Translations under genes and position numbers: made by a program
Origin: Oceanobacillus sojae
GTDB lineage: Bacteria; Bacillota; Bacilli; Bacillales; Amphibacillaceae
Assembly: GCF_900162665.1 (NCBI RefSeq)
Contig: NZ_LT727811.1
Coordinates: 314,063-378,062, forward strand
Reading direction: 5' to 3'
Length of the DNA stretch: 64,000 nt
The notes under the pieces: model-generated
What the model saw: only the letters and a program-made list of their open reading frames with translations
The model's database searches: none
Told to the model about the DNA's origin: nothing
Shown: positions 1-9,857 of the stretch, in pieces
Layout: each line of letters opens with the position of its first letter
Numbering within the stretch: the first letter of the stretch is position 1

Positions 1-469
1 ATAAGACAATTGTCCGGTCATCATTGTCGATTAAAAGCTTACTTGATGGAGGGTTACTTTGTTTTGATAACTGCTTATCTTTACTTTCCAATTGCCGCAT
101 CCGCTTGCGGAGCCGATTCATTGCCTTTTGAAATCTTTCTGTATCATATGGCTTCAGCATATAGTCAACCGCTTCTATTTCAAATGCTTCGACCGCATAA
201 TCATCGTATGCCGTTGTAAAAATAAATAATGGTGTTTCTATATAAGCAATCTCTACTATTTTTTTCGCTGCTTCCACGCCACGTATTCCCGGCATATGCA
301 CATCCAGAAAAATAACATCAGGCTCATGCTCTTTATATAGCTCTATCAGCTGTTCTCCTGTCTCCGCGCTCGGCAGAAGCTTTACGTCTTTTTCCTTTTC
401 CAATAAATATATTAACTCTTCCTGTGCCAATTGTTCATCCTCTGCAATCATGGTATGGATTTTCATCAT
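1..469 (-). CDS. LytT/LytR-type response regulator, C-terminus cut by window edge
   Basis: This is a partial minus-strand gene that runs off the left edge, so only about 156 residues are visible. They form a CheY-like receiver: acidic pocket in MIAEDEQ, phosphoacceptor Asp in VIFLDVHMPG, and the conserved Lys in MLKPYD. The missing part would hold the DNA-binding domain; LytTR type is inferred from the upstream LytS-type kinase. GGAAG lies 6 bases before the first of two adjacent ATGs. The start is 15 bases after the kinase gene ends, so kinase and regulator form one operon with the symporter further upstream. Confidence 0.88.
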   Translation of the reverse strand, partial: MMKIHTMIAEDEQLAQEELIYLLEKEKDVKLLPSAETGEQLIELYKEHEPDVIFLDVHMPGIRGVEAAKKIVEIAYIETPLFIFTTAYDDYAVEAFEIEAVDYMLKPYDTERFQKAMNRLRKRMRQLESKDKQLSKQSNPPSSKLLIDNDDRTIVL

Positions 470-483
470 AAGAATCTTCCTTT

Positions 484-2226
484 CTATTCGTCACGGTATG
501 GAATCGTAAAATAGACCTCACAGCCGCCTTCAGATAAATTCCGTACATGCAATCGTGCTTCTTTACCAAGCAGATTAATTAAGCGCTGATTGACATTATA
601 TAAGCCAGTCCCACCATGCTGTTTTCCTGCCAGCACGGTCTCTCCGGCCTGTAATAAAAGGTGATCAGGAAATCCTTGACCATTATCCCGGACGCTTATT
701 TTTATTCGCTCCCCAATCCGCTTCATCCTCACATCTACTTTTCCTCCCTCTGAAACATGCTCTAATCCATGCCTGACACTGTTTTCAACTAACGGCTGAA
801 TCGATGATGGCGGGATTAGCAAGTGAGCGATTCCCTCCGGCTGTAAAAAATGTATTTGCAGTCTGCTCGTAAATCGGGTCTGGATAATCTCGATATACGC
901 TTGAACATGCTCTGTTTCCTTTTCAAGCGGTACCAGCTGTGTCGATACAAGCTTCAGGTTAAATCGCATAAATTGTGCTAATTGAACCGTTATATGTCTT
1001 GCCTTTTCAGGATCTTTCCGGAATAAAGCAGCAATCATATGCAGTGTATTAAATAGAAAGTGCGGATTAATTTGTGCTTGTAAATTACTCAGCTCTGCAT
1101 CACGTGTATGCAATTCAAGGCGCTCAGCTTTAATTGTTTTTAATTGATTAGCAATCAGTTGACCAAGCCCCTCAGCCAGCATCAGCTCTACTGGACCGAT
1201 ATGCTGCGGCTTGCGAAAGTATAACTTAATCAGCCCAATAGTTTGCTGCGCCTCCAAAATCGGAATAATAATTACGGCTTCCAAGGGACAATTTTTATGC
1301 GTACATTGAATTTCAGATTGAGAATAAGCGACCAGTATCTCCTTTGATGCTAATGCCTGTCTGGAAATCTGTGTCGTTAACTGATTACCGATTTTATGAT
1401 GGTCTCCTCCCAGCCCCTTATGTGCCATTACTTCCCTTTCGTCTGTCACTGTAACAGCGGCTAATTTCAGACGTGCATAGAGCAAATCGGCGATTCCTTC
1501 TGCCTTGTTCTGAAACGATTCCTCCTTTAGAAAAGGCAATGCCTCCTCAGCAATCGTTAATGCCTGTCTCGTTGCAAATGCTGCTTCATTTTCCTGTTCT
1601 CTGAGTACAATAGCAATCATTGCGGTAAAAATAGCAATCGCAATACTGTTGGATAATACAACCGGCAAGCCGATAACATTAATCAGCTCAATCATGGTTC
1701 TGTCCTGCGAATCAAAAATAAGTAATAAATGCATCAATAAAATGGGAGGAAATATACCAATAAACAATGCCTTTATCGGTGATATAACACGTTCCTGTGA
1801 AAAGAAACGCGCCGTAAATCCTGCGAGCAGACCTGTCAACGGGTTCACGAGACTGTTGGCCAGAAAACCAATTCCTCCTAGAAAAAACAAATGCGCACCA
1901 GCAATAATTCCAGCTCCCAAACCAACTGCCGGACCTCCCAGCAGCCCGGCAATTACAATAGCAACCAGGCTGGAGCTTACCACCATTTGGTCATCTTTCA
2001 CATTCCAGACGAATTCATTCACCACTGTAAAGTCATTCCCGATCACTACTCCGGTTAACGTACCGGCAATCCCGAACAAACCAAATACACATGCATGAAT
2101 CCCGGCCATCTTAAAGCTGAATTCATTGTAAAGCAATGATCTGAAGCCCGGACTTCGTGTCAGAACAAAAGCAATAACTAATAATAGACCTAAACGTTCG
2201 AATAAAACGACTGTCAGATTCATCAC
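484..2226 (-). CDS. LytS-family sensor histidine kinase
   Basis: The 580-residue protein has an N-terminal multi-helix membrane sensor of the 5TMR-LYT type (about residues 5-210), a GAF-like region (about 225-365), and a His_kinase/HATPase module. The phospho-acceptor is H389 in NPHFLFN; the N box is PLVENSVRHG (478-487), and the glycine boxes are DNGQGFP (514-520) and GGTGLYNV (538-545). All catalytic boxes are intact. The start overlaps the stop of the symporter gene (GTGATG, after AAGGAG), so translation is coupled. LytST relatives sense small carboxylates such as pyruvate in Bacillus; the linkage to a solute symporter suggests a similar role here, which is inference. Confidence 0.93.
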   Translation of the reverse strand: MMNLTVVLFERLGLLLVIAFVLTRSPGFRSLLYNEFSFKMAGIHACVFGLFGIAGTLTGVVIGNDFTVVNEFVWNVKDDQMVVSSSLVAIVIAGLLGGPAVGLGAGIIAGAHLFFLGGIGFLANSLVNPLTGLLAGFTARFFSQERVISPIKALFIGIFPPILLMHLLLIFDSQDRTMIELINVIGLPVVLSNSIAIAIFTAMIAIVLREQENEAAFATRQALTIAEEALPFLKEESFQNKAEGIADLLYARLKLAAVTVTDEREVMAHKGLGGDHHKIGNQLTTQISRQALASKEILVAYSQSEIQCTHKNCPLEAVIIIPILEAQQTIGLIKLYFRKPQHIGPVELMLAEGLGQLIANQLKTIKAERLELHTRDAELSNLQAQINPHFLFNTLHMIAALFRKDPEKARHITVQLAQFMRFNLKLVSTQLVPLEKETEHVQAYIEIIQTRFTSRLQIHFLQPEGIAHLLIPPSSIQPLVENSVRHGLEHVSEGGKVDVRMKRIGERIKISVRDNGQGFPDHLLLQAGETVLAGKQHGGTGLYNVNQRLINLLGKEARLHVRNLSEGGCEVYFTIPYRDE

Positions 2227-3764
2227 GATCGATCTCTCCTTATATCAAACCCTGTTTGCGCACGAAGATAGAATGATGAAAATGGAATTGCACTTTCTTT
2301 TTCCCGTGACAGTACTGTCCCAAGATATGCCCCTAAAAATCCGGCAGGAATCGCAATGATTCCCGGATTATAAAGCGGGATTAAAGGCTCGACAGCAATC
2401 CAGCCGCCATCCGGGTTCATGATATGCGGACCTAAGAGCAAAAGCAGCAGGGATACTGTTAATCCGGAGATCATTCCGGTAATTGCTCCAGTCTGGTTAA
2501 AGCGCCGCCAGTAAATAGTAAATAAAAGCACAGGCAAATTACTGGATGCTGCCACAATAAATGTTAAGGAAACAAGAAAGGTTACATTCATATACCGTAA
2601 CCCAAGTGCAAGCAAAGTAGATAAAAGCCCGATAAAAAATGCCGTCCAGCGTGCTGCGCGTACACGTTTCCTTTCCGAAGTGTTCCCTTTTTTAATAATA
2701 TGATAATAAATATCATGGGAAAAAGCGGTCGTTGCCGAAATGACCAAGCCAGCTACAACAGCCACAATGGTTGTAAATGCTATTGCCGCAATAAACGCCA
2801 TTAAAAAGTCCCCGCCCAGGCTTTCTGCTAATAATGGTGCAGCTAAATTTCCAAACGGGTCCAGCATAATCAGCTCTTCAAACCCAACTAAAGCAACAGC
2901 TCCCAATCCTAAAATGAGTGCAATCAAATAAAATGCACCAATAATCCAGCTCGCTGTTAAAAGTGATCTGCGTACTTCTACCGTATTCCGCACTGTAAAA
3001 AGCCGGATTAAAATATGTGGAAGCCCGGCAGTACCCAGTATTAAGGCAAGATGAAGGGAAAGCGTTTCCAAAGGATTGTTGAATAAATGCCCCGGCAATG
3101 AAAATTGGTCTCCTAAAGGAGAGCCCAGTGTAACCTGTTCTAAAAGGCCAGAAATACTCCAGTTAAATCGTGACAATACAATAAGAGCAAGCAAAAATGT
3201 TCCCGATAAAAGCAGTACTGTTTTAATAATTTGTACCCAGGACGTTGCAAACATCCCTCCAAAAACAACATAAATCGTCATCAATAATCCTATAATTAAC
3301 ACCGAAGCAGAATAATTAATATCCAGTAATAACCGAATTAACAGGCCTGCAGCAACTAATTGGGGAATCATATAAAAAATGGAGATAATTAAAGCTCCAA
3401 TGGCCATTATTCCCCGCATCTTATAGCTTGGAAAACGTGCGCAAATAACATCTCCTAATGAATACTTTCCTAAACGATGCACCGGTTCAGCAATAAAAAA
3501 TAAAACAATTAAATAAGAAACTAAAAATCCAATTGCATATAAAAAACCATCGAAGCCATTAATAGCAATGGTACCGACAATACCCAGGAAGGAAGCCGCA
3601 CTGATATAATCCCCTGCAATAGCCATCCCGTTTTGCGTACCTGTTAAACTGCCGGCAGCTATATAGAACTGATTTGTCGTTTTACTTTGTCTTGCCGCCC
3701 AATAAGTAATAATCAAGGTACAAACGACAATACAGAGAAAAAAGAGCAGATAGGTAATGTTCAT
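2223..3764 (-). CDS. Sodium:solute symporter, acetate/pyruvate (ActP/MctP-like) type
   Basis: A roughly 513-residue SSS-family carrier with about 13 membrane helices. The early glycine/serine-rich stretch AAGSLTGTQNGMAIAGDYISA carries the sodium-site region typical of monocarboxylate members. A longer frame begins 7 codons upstream, but AGAAGGTGA sits correctly before the ATG at 3764, so that start is preferred. It is the first gene of an operon followed by LytS- and LytT-type genes, overlapping LytS. The likely substrate is a small monocarboxylate such as acetate or pyruvate; the exact substrate is not visible from the sequence. Confidence 0.87.
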   Translation of the reverse strand: MNITYLLFFLCIVVCTLIITYWAARQSKTTNQFYIAAGSLTGTQNGMAIAGDYISAASFLGIVGTIAINGFDGFLYAIGFLVSYLIVLFFIAEPVHRLGKYSLGDVICARFPSYKMRGIMAIGALIISIFYMIPQLVAAGLLIRLLLDINYSASVLIIGLLMTIYVVFGGMFATSWVQIIKTVLLLSGTFLLALIVLSRFNWSISGLLEQVTLGSPLGDQFSLPGHLFNNPLETLSLHLALILGTAGLPHILIRLFTVRNTVEVRRSLLTASWIIGAFYLIALILGLGAVALVGFEELIMLDPFGNLAAPLLAESLGGDFLMAFIAAIAFTTIVAVVAGLVISATTAFSHDIYYHIIKKGNTSERKRVRAARWTAFFIGLLSTLLALGLRYMNVTFLVSLTFIVAASSNLPVLLFTIYWRRFNQTGAITGMISGLTVSLLLLLLGPHIMNPDGGWIAVEPLIPLYNPGIIAIPAGFLGAYLGTVLSREKESAIPFSSFYLRAQTGFDIRRDRS

Positions 3765-3950
3765 AAACTCACCTTCTATTTTCAAGGTTGATATTTGAAG
3801 AGAACTAGTTTCTATTGCTAAGTTAATAAATATTCAAAATATGTAAAAATTGTTTATATTTCATCATTTCATTTACTATAAATTGTATATTATGCGAGGG
3901 GAGAAGTAAAGATTTGCTTATCAGCCGATTATGCACACCTTCTTCCAAGA

Positions 3951-3993
3951 AAAAACAACAATACAGCCATTTAACAGGTCTATTGTTGTTTTT
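3951..3993. terminator. Bidirectional intrinsic terminator
   Basis: The arms AAAAACAACAATA and TATTGTTGTTTTT (3951-3963 and 3981-3993) form a 13-base stem with T runs on one side and A runs on the other. It follows the RDD gene on the minus strand and lies upstream of the symporter operon, isolating the two. Confidence 0.7.
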
Positions 3994-4032
3994 CTTTACT
4001 TTTATACCTTTTTAGCTGGCCCATCCAGTTAG

Positions 4033-4422
4033 CTATATCTCTCGCACTTTCACTCCTGCTGCGTGTTCATAAGGAAATTGACTTCCATCTTCTCCTTCAA
4101 ACCTTTCACGATTTTTAAAATAACTATACGCACCTATCGAATCCCGATATGCCATACGTTTCAAAACCTGGCTGCTGGTTAACTGTTCACCATTTGTACT
4201 CTCCAGCTTCAACCCTGCCAGCCTATAGCCAAGCGTCTGTCCTCCACATTTTAACTGTGCATATTCCAATGACCATTGAATCAGCGTTGGATGAACCAGA
4301 TTGTAATATGTCGGACTCTTAAATTTCTTTTCCAGTATGCTTTCCGTTACAAGGGAGACAGTCGTTGATACAGCTAAATCAATCAGATAAGCCTTCACTC
4401 TTTTTTTCGTAATATCCCGCAT
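4033..4422 (-). CDS. RDD-family membrane-associated protein
   Basis: The 129-residue protein matches the RDD family: KKRVKAYLIDLAVS near the N-terminus carries the Arg and Asp of the signature, and GGQTLGYRLAGLKLES followed by QVLKRMAYRD is the usual second half. It is short for the family and its hydrophobic segments are weak. The function of RDD proteins is mostly unknown, with some members linked to ion exchange. It stands alone between a terminator and the divergent aldolase gene. Confidence 0.7.
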   Translation of the reverse strand: MRDITKKRVKAYLIDLAVSTTVSLVTESILEKKFKSPTYYNLVHPTLIQWSLEYAQLKCGGQTLGYRLAGLKLESTNGEQLTSSQVLKRMAYRDSIGAYSYFKNRERFEGEDGSQFPYEHAAGVKVREI

Positions 4423-4631
4423 CTTTTTCCACCTTTTTCTTTTTATCTTATAAAAATACGAACGGGGTGTCTATTTTCAACCTTCATCGTTGATAGATTA
4501 AAAAAAGAAAATATTCTTCCTTCACGCAGAATACTATAATCAAGTATTATTTAGTGCTACAATAGAAAGTGAGGTTACTTCAAACTGTTTTCAAAGCCAT
4601 TATCGGCTAAAACTAAAAAGGAGTGAAAGTG

Positions 4632-5519
4632 ATGCAGCAAAATCAATTAGAAAAAATGAAAAATGACAAAGGATTTATCGCAGCACTGGATCAAAGTGGA
4701 GGAAGTACACCAAAGGCCTTAGCTGCCTATGGAATCCCGGAGGATGCTTATCAGGGTGAAGAAGAAATGTTTGATTTAGTCCACGAAATGCGGACAAGAA
4801 TTATTACATCGCCTTCCTTTAATTCGGATCAGATTATTGGTGCCATTCTTTTTGAACAAACCATGGATCGTGAAATCGAAGGCAAATATACAGGTGATTA
4901 TCTCGCTGAGGAAAAAGGCATCGTTCCATTCCTGAAAGTGGACAAAGGGCTCGCAGAAGAAGCAGACGGCGTCCAGCTGATGAAGCCGATTGATAATTTA
5001 CAAGAAACATTAGACCGCGCAAATGAGCGTCATATTTTCGGTACAAAAATGCGCTCTGTAATCAAAGAGGACAACCGTGAAGGCATCAAAAAGGCAGTCG
5101 ACCAGCAATTTGAAATTGGAAAGCAGATTATTGCAGCAGGGCTGGTTCCTATTATCGAGCCGGAAGTAGACATTAACAGTCCTTCTAAAGAAGATTGTGA
5201 AGATATTTTGAAAGCAGAAATCTTGGAGCATTTAAACCAGCTCCAATCCGACCAATTAGTTATGCTGAAATTAACTATCCCGACAAAAAACAATTTATAT
5301 AGAGAATTAATTGATCATCCAAATGTTGTCCGTGTTGTTGCATTGTCCGGTGGTTATTCCACTGATGACGCAAACGCGAAGCTAAAAGACAACAACGGAC
5401 TTATCGCCAGCTTTTCCAGAGCATTAAGTCAGGATTTAAATGCAAATCAATCTCCGGAAGAATTTGATGCAGCTCTGAAAAAAGCTGTTGATTCTATCTA
5501 TGAAGCTTCTATTTCGTAA
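4632..5519 (+). CDS. fda: Fructose-bisphosphate aldolase, class I
   Basis: The product cleaves fructose 1,6-bisphosphate to dihydroxyacetone phosphate and glyceraldehyde 3-phosphate through a Schiff base. The 295-residue protein matches the staphylococcal-type class I enzyme: [16 protein letters not shown] at the N-terminus, [13 protein letters not shown], and a Schiff-base lysine in [16 protein letters not shown] lies 8 bases before the ATG at 4632; the GTG three codons earlier falls inside the ribosome site. It is monocistronic and ends in a strong terminator. Gluconeogenic or salvage use is possible, since two further aldolases occur in this window. Confidence 0.92.
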   Translation: MQQNQLEKMKNDKGFIAALDQSGGSTPKALAAYGIPEDAYQGEEEMFDLVHEMRTRIITSPSFNSDQIIGAILFEQTMDREIEGKYTGDYLAEEKGIVPFLKVDKGLAEEADGVQLMKPIDNLQETLDRANERHIFGTKMRSVIKEDNREGIKKAVDQQFEIGKQIIAAGLVPIIEPEVDINSPSKEDCEDILKAEILEHLNQLQSDQLVMLKLTIPTKNNLYRELIDHPNVVRVVALSGGYSTDDANAKLKDNNGLIASFSRALSQDLNANQSPEEFDAALKKAVDSIYEASIS

Positions 5520-5539
5520 ATAGAGCTTGTAAAAAATGA

Positions 5540-5587
5540 ACAGAGCCGCCCTGCTTTAACATACCAAAGCAGGACGGCTCTGTTTTA
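5540..5587 (+). terminator. Intrinsic terminator of the class I aldolase gene
   Basis: The arms ACAGAGCCGCCCTGCTTT and AAAGCAGGACGGCTCTGT form a long GC-rich stem (one mismatch) with an 8-base loop, followed by TTTT. It lies 20 bases after the stop codon. Confidence 0.93.
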
Positions 5588-5618
5588 TATTATTTGGGTT
5601 ATATTTTTAACAAACTGC

Positions 5619-5969
5619 CTATTTCCTCAAAATTTCCTCCTGTCTATATTGTTTACCGCCTTTAATAATGGAATGAATATCTTTCGTGTGTTTAATATCC
5701 TCGAGGGGGTTGTTATTTAATAATAGTAAGTCTGCTATTTTGCCTTCGTTAATAGAACCAACATCCTCTAGCTGGATTGATCCGGCTGCTTTTATTGTGG
5801 CGGCCTGAAGAGCTTCTGACTCTGTTAGCCCAATCTCGACAAGTATCTCAAGTTCTCTGTGTAATCCCATCCCGGGAAAGGTATAAAATCCGCCCGGTGT
5901 ATCTGTACCGGCCACAACTGTTCCGCCTAAATCAAAATAGGTTTTTGCGATATCTTTTATAAAGTTATT
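5619..5969 (-). pseudogene. 3' remnant of an amidohydrolase (imidazolonepropionase-like)
   Basis: Only the C-terminal part of a metal-dependent amidohydrolase is left. It shows VVAGTDTPGG, with the family's metal-binding Asp, then the LTESEALQAATIKAA helix, GSINEGKIADLLLL, and NPLEDI before the closing beta strand. Complete relatives are roughly 400 residues or more; here the frame is open for 117 codons and then meets TAA at 5970-5972. No metal-binding HxH motif is present. The upstream break coincides with a short inverted repeat, which suggests a deletion. It is not expected to be active. Confidence 0.8.
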
Positions 5970-5971
5970 TT

Positions 5972-6014
5972 ATCGGATAGAAAGAAAATGAAATCATTGC
6001 CCTCTCTATCCGAT
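5972..6014. repeat. Short inverted repeat at the amidohydrolase break point
   Basis: ATCGGATAGA (5972-5981) and TCTATCCGAT (6005-6014) are perfect inverted copies with a 23-base loop. The left arm begins exactly where the amidohydrolase remnant loses its reading frame. It could be a weak terminator for the chemotaxis gene or a scar. Confidence 0.5.
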
Positions 6015-6071
6015 TAAAAATAAAAAGTTTATACAGACTGCCAATCAACATTTAACTGTATGTGTAAATTA

Positions 6072-8072
6072 TTAACGATCAGACAGCTTGAAATTCTCTA
6101 CCAGCTGCTGTAAATCTTCTGCAACCCTTGTCAGATCCAAAGCTGCGTTTGCAATCTCTTCCATGGAAGCAAGCTGCTGCTGTGTAGATGCAGAAACATT
6201 TTCTGTTTCCTGCGATACAGCCTCTCCAATGGACCCAACCTCTTCAAATGTATTTGTAAAATGCTTTGTTGTAGAAGCAATTTCTTGAATTCCAGTATTA
6301 ACCTGCATGATTTGATTCGTTATGGAATCTACATAGCTCGTTATATTCGTGAACGATTTATCTGCATTATTGGCGATACTGATTCCTTTTTCTACTTCAT
6401 CTGTTGCAGCTTTCATGGCATTCACCGTATTCGTTGTTTCATTTTGAATAGCATTAATCATCTCTTTTATCTGTTCCGCAGAATCAGAAGATTTCTCTGC
6501 TAATTTCCGGACTTCATCTGCCACAACGGCAAAGCCTTTCCCATGCTCTCCCGCTCTCGCTGCTTCTATCGTCGCGTTTAAAGCAAGTAAATTCGTCTGC
6601 TCAGATATATCTGTAATAACATCAATAATATTGCTAATCTGAGCGGACTGATTACCAAGCCCTTGAATACTATTAGACAGTTCATACGTATTTTTCTTGA
6701 TGTATTCCATTTGATCAATAGTGGTACTTAACGCCGTATTTCCCTCTTTTACTGCTATCATGGCATCTGTTGCCGTATCCGAAACCTGGTTGGAACTGGA
6801 TTCAATATTATAGATAGACTCCGTCATTTCCTGTGCCAGCTTTGAACTGTGTGTAATGCTCGTATTAAGGCTATTCATTCCTTCAGCAGCTTCCTGCATG
6901 GAGGCAGAAATCTGTTCTGTAGCAGATGTGTTCTGGTCCGTGCTTGCATTTAGTTCCTCTGCAGAAGAAGCTAAATGATTCGATTTATCTCTAACCTGCT
7001 GAATGATGCCATTTAAATTCTCACGCATTTTATTAAATGAAAGCGCTAAAGTACCTATTTCATCTTTTCGATCTAAATTCACACTGACACTTAAGTCTCC
7101 CTGACTCATTGTATTACTTGCATCAGCTAAGTGATTAATAGGTCTAGAAATAGAACGAATGATAAATACAATTAATACTCCACCTAAAATAAGAGCAATA
7201 ATAATAACAAATACAGTCGTATTTAAAATTGGACTGACATTTTCAGCTATCTCACTATCAAACATTGTCCCCGCAATTTTCCATCCTGTTATCTCACTGG
7301 TATCAAATGCCAATTGCTTTTGATCACCTTCGAAGCTGTAATTGAATTGTCCTGTTTCTGATTCATATAATTTATCAAAAAAATCTTCGGCTGCTTCTGT
7401 TCCAGCTTCCATATCAGGATGACTAATATATTTATGATCTCCATCCAATAAGAATAAGTAGCCATTTTTACCGATAGTGACTGAATTGATAATATCCGTA
7501 AGACTCCCAAGTTCCAGGTTTACTGCAACAACGCCGTTATTATCTGCGGCAGCTTTTGCAATGGTAACCACCACTTGATTCGAAGAGGCAGAAACATAAG
7601 GATCTGTTACAATAATTTCTCCTTTTTGTTCCATCGCCTGCTGATACCATGGTCTTTCTCTTGGGTCATAATCAGGAGGATTTTTAAAGGATGTAGGATA
7701 ATTCATAAATTCTCCTGATTCTGTTCCTACATAGGTTTGCTCAAAAGCAACATCCTTGGCATTTTGTATGTCCCCTAAAATTTCACTTGTTGCCGCGTCA
7801 TTATTATTTTTAATATCAGTTGTTGAAATTGCTGTTGATAAATACTCAATGTTATCCATCTGATCATTCATAAATTGATCAATTGTCTGCCGCATAATTT
7901 CTACATTTTTTTGTGTAGAATCCAGCATACTGTCTTCTATATTCGATTTTGCACTTTGATAGGAAATAGTCCCGATAGCTATGCTGGGCACTAATAATAT
8001 GATTAAAAATGATACAATTAGCCTATTTCTTAAACTTAATGATTTTGTTTTTACTTTTTCTCTCTTTCCCAA
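6072..8072 (-). CDS. Methyl-accepting chemotaxis protein with dCache sensor
   Basis: The 666-residue transmembrane receptor has one N-terminal helix (about 15-37), an extracellular double-Cache domain (about 40-280, with the [10 protein letters not shown] ligand-domain motif), and a second helix (about 283-305). A HAMP segment ([10 protein letters not shown] onward) leads into the cytoplasmic signalling rod, whose conserved hairpin tip contains [20 protein letters not shown] and [16 protein letters not shown]. Dimers would signal to CheA through CheW. The start is TTG at 8072, supported by AGGAGG eight bases upstream. The ligand is unknown; dCache_1 sensors often bind amino acids or carboxylates. 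Confidence 0.94.
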   Translation of the reverse strand: MGKREKVKTKSLSLRNRLIVSFLIILLVPSIAIGTISYQSAKSNIEDSMLDSTQKNVEIMRQTIDQFMNDQMDNIEYLSTAISTTDIKNNNDAATSEILGDIQNAKDVAFEQTYVGTESGEFMNYPTSFKNPPDYDPRERPWYQQAMEQKGEIIVTDPYVSASSNQVVVTIAKAAADNNGVVAVNLELGSLTDIINSVTIGKNGYLFLLDGDHKYISHPDMEAGTEAAEDFFDKLYESETGQFNYSFEGDQKQLAFDTSEITGWKIAGTMFDSEIAENVSPILNTTVFVIIIALILGGVLIVFIIRSISRPINHLADASNTMSQGDLSVSVNLDRKDEIGTLALSFNKMRENLNGIIQQVRDKSNHLASSAEELNASTDQNTSATEQISASMQEAAEGMNSLNTSITHSSKLAQEMTESIYNIESSSNQVSDTATDAMIAVKEGNTALSTTIDQMEYIKKNTYELSNSIQGLGNQSAQISNIIDVITDISEQTNLLALNATIEAARAGEHGKGFAVVADEVRKLAEKSSDSAEQIKEMINAIQNETTNTVNAMKAATDEVEKGISIANNADKSFTNITSYVDSITNQIMQVNTGIQEIASTTKHFTNTFEEVGSIGEAVSQETENVSASTQQQLASMEEIANAALDLTRVAEDLQQLVENFKLSDR

Positions 8073-8257
8073 TCCTGTATCCTCCTAGTATATATATAAA
8101 TAGCCATAAACATTATATCGGCCAAAAGTATCATTACTTTAAGAGGTTATTACAAAGTAAAAATAATCAAATAAATGCTATAATTAAAAAATATTGAGTT
8201 AATCTTTTGTGAAAGCTTCATTAATTGAATAAGAGGTAATCTCATGCTTTTCTCCCT

Positions 8258-8307
8258 CCAAACAAAAGAATTCCTTCCTGATTACAGAAAGGAATTCTTT
8301 TGTTTGG
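8258..8307. terminator. Long hairpin, probable terminator of the YfcC gene
   Basis: A perfect 19-base stem (8258-8276 with 8289-8307) and a 12-base loop sit directly after the YfcC stop codon. U-rich sequence is inside the descending arm on the minus strand instead of after it, so this is a strong hairpin but not a textbook terminator. Confidence 0.65.
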
Positions 8308-8315
8308 TATTTCAG

Positions 8316-9755
8316 TTAAACTGTCCAGATAAACAGATGCACAATCGTAAGAATAATTGCTCCAGTAATATAAAACAGAAGGATTAATGGAATAACCCAG
8401 CGGAACCAGGTTGTCCATGGAATTTTGGCAATTGCTAACGAAGCCATTAGCACCCCGGAAGTAGGTGTAATCGCATTGGATATACCATCTCCCAGCTGGA
8501 AAGCCATTACAGCAGTCTGTCTGCTCACTCCTGTAAGATCTGATAATGGTGTCATAATCGGCATTGTTAAGGCTGCCTGTCCACTTCCTGATGGTACCAA
8601 GAAATTAAGAATACTTTGGAACACATACATTCCTATTGCGGAGAAAGCAGTTGGAAGCTGGCTTACCAGACTGGACGCAGCAAACAGAATCGTGTCAATC
8701 GTATTGCTTTCCTCTAAAACAACAAGAATTCCATATGCAAAGCCGACAACTAATGCCCCGACAATCAGGTCCTTACAGCCGGCAATAAAAGAATGGGCAA
8801 TTTCATTCACACGCAGTTTTCCAACAAAACCGGCGATAACCCCCATAATTAAAAAGAGAGAAGCTATCTCCAGAATAAACCAGTGTAAATAAATGACTCC
8901 AATTGCCAGAATAATAATTGTAGCTATTAATAGCCCGATAATAATACCTTGTCTGGCAGTGAGCTTCGTATATTGTCCGCTTAACGAATCATCAATCTTT
9001 CTTTCTTTATCTACTTTATACATGAAGCTTTTCTCTGGGTTCTTCTTTACTTTTCTTGCATATATCATGACAAAAGCTATACTTATCGAAACAAAGATTA
9101 CCCACATCACTAAACGGACAGCCATTCCGGAAAATGTCGGAAGTTCCGCAATTCCTTGAGCTACCCCGACCGTAAATGGATTCATAAACGAAGCTGTAAA
9201 TCCTGCACCAGAGCCCATAATAACCATAGCCGCCCCTGTCAGAGAATCAAAACCTAATTTCATTGCTAAAGGAACCAGAATCATAATAAATGGAATCGTC
9301 TCCTCAGACATTCCAAACGTTCCTCCACCCAGAGCAAACAATGTCATGATAACCGGAATCAAATAAATTTCTTTATCCGCCATTTTCATCGATAAATTGG
9401 CAAGTCCTGTTTCAATCGCTTTTGTTGCATTTAAAATTCCAAAAGCTCCGCCCACAATAAATATAAAGAAGATAATATCTGCGCTTTGTGTCATCCCTTT
9501 ATGAACCGTTTCAAAAATTTCAAAGAATCCGGTCGGGCTGCCTTCCACTTCATGGTATGTATCATTAATGACAACGGTTCTTTCCTGATCACCAACGATT
9601 TTCGTTTCCCGGTCATATTCTCCTGCCGGAATAAAATATGTCAATATTGCTGTAATAATAATCAAGCCAAACATAAGCGCAAAAACATGTGGAAATTCCC
9701 ATTTCTTCTTCGGCTTCTGCGTGTTTCCTTCTGCTGTATTTGCACTACCGCTCAT
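8316..9755 (-). CDS. YfcC-family (DcuC-like) carboxylate/amino-acid carrier
   Basis: The 479-residue polytopic protein has about 11-12 helices. Typical family features are KKKWEFPHVFALMFGLIII at the start, ILTYFIPAGEYDR, the duplicated re-entrant-like GGGTFGMSEET and VPSGSGQAALTMPIMTPLSDL, and TPTSGVLMASLAIAKI near the end. YfcC proteins belong to the anaerobic C4-dicarboxylate carrier superfamily and are often adjacent to peptidases. Here the M20 hydrolase lies just upstream on the same strand, so a peptide-like or acylated amino acid substrate is plausible. A terminator-like hairpin lies between the two genes, so separate or partly read-through transcripts are possible. Confidence 0.88.
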   Translation of the reverse strand: MSGSANTAEGNTQKPKKKWEFPHVFALMFGLIIITAILTYFIPAGEYDRETKIVGDQERTVVINDTYHEVEGSPTGFFEIFETVHKGMTQSADIIFFIFIVGGAFGILNATKAIETGLANLSMKMADKEIYLIPVIMTLFALGGGTFGMSEETIPFIMILVPLAMKLGFDSLTGAAMVIMGSGAGFTASFMNPFTVGVAQGIAELPTFSGMAVRLVMWVIFVSISIAFVMIYARKVKKNPEKSFMYKVDKERKIDDSLSGQYTKLTARQGIIIGLLIATIIILAIGVIYLHWFILEIASLFLIMGVIAGFVGKLRVNEIAHSFIAGCKDLIVGALVVGFAYGILVVLEESNTIDTILFAASSLVSQLPTAFSAIGMYVFQSILNFLVPSGSGQAALTMPIMTPLSDLTGVSRQTAVMAFQLGDGISNAITPTSGVLMASLAIAKIPWTTWFRWVIPLILLFYITGAIILTIVHLFIWTV

Positions 9756-9787
9756 GGCAGCATCTCCTCTCTAATTTCAGATAAAAA

Positions 9788-9830
9788 AACAGGCAGTTTA
9801 CTACTTTTATAAAGAAATAAACTACCTGTT
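9788..9830 (-). terminator. Intrinsic terminator of the M20 hydrolase gene
   Basis: AACAGGCAGTTTA (9788-9800) pairs with TAAACTACCTGTT (9818-9830) with one G-U, and a run of seven T follows on the minus strand. It sits between the hydrolase and the carrier gene. Confidence 0.8.
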
Positions 9831-9857
9831 ACAATGAAATATCATCCCATTCTATAC

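Noticed and set aside
1649-2098. Plus-strand open frame of 149 codons inside the LytS gene
   Set aside because: It is antisense to a well-supported kinase membrane domain, has no ribosome site and low-complexity composition.
8425-8892. Plus-strand open frame of 155 codons inside the YfcC gene
   Set aside because: Antisense shadow of a membrane protein; no ribosome site and no recognisable motif.
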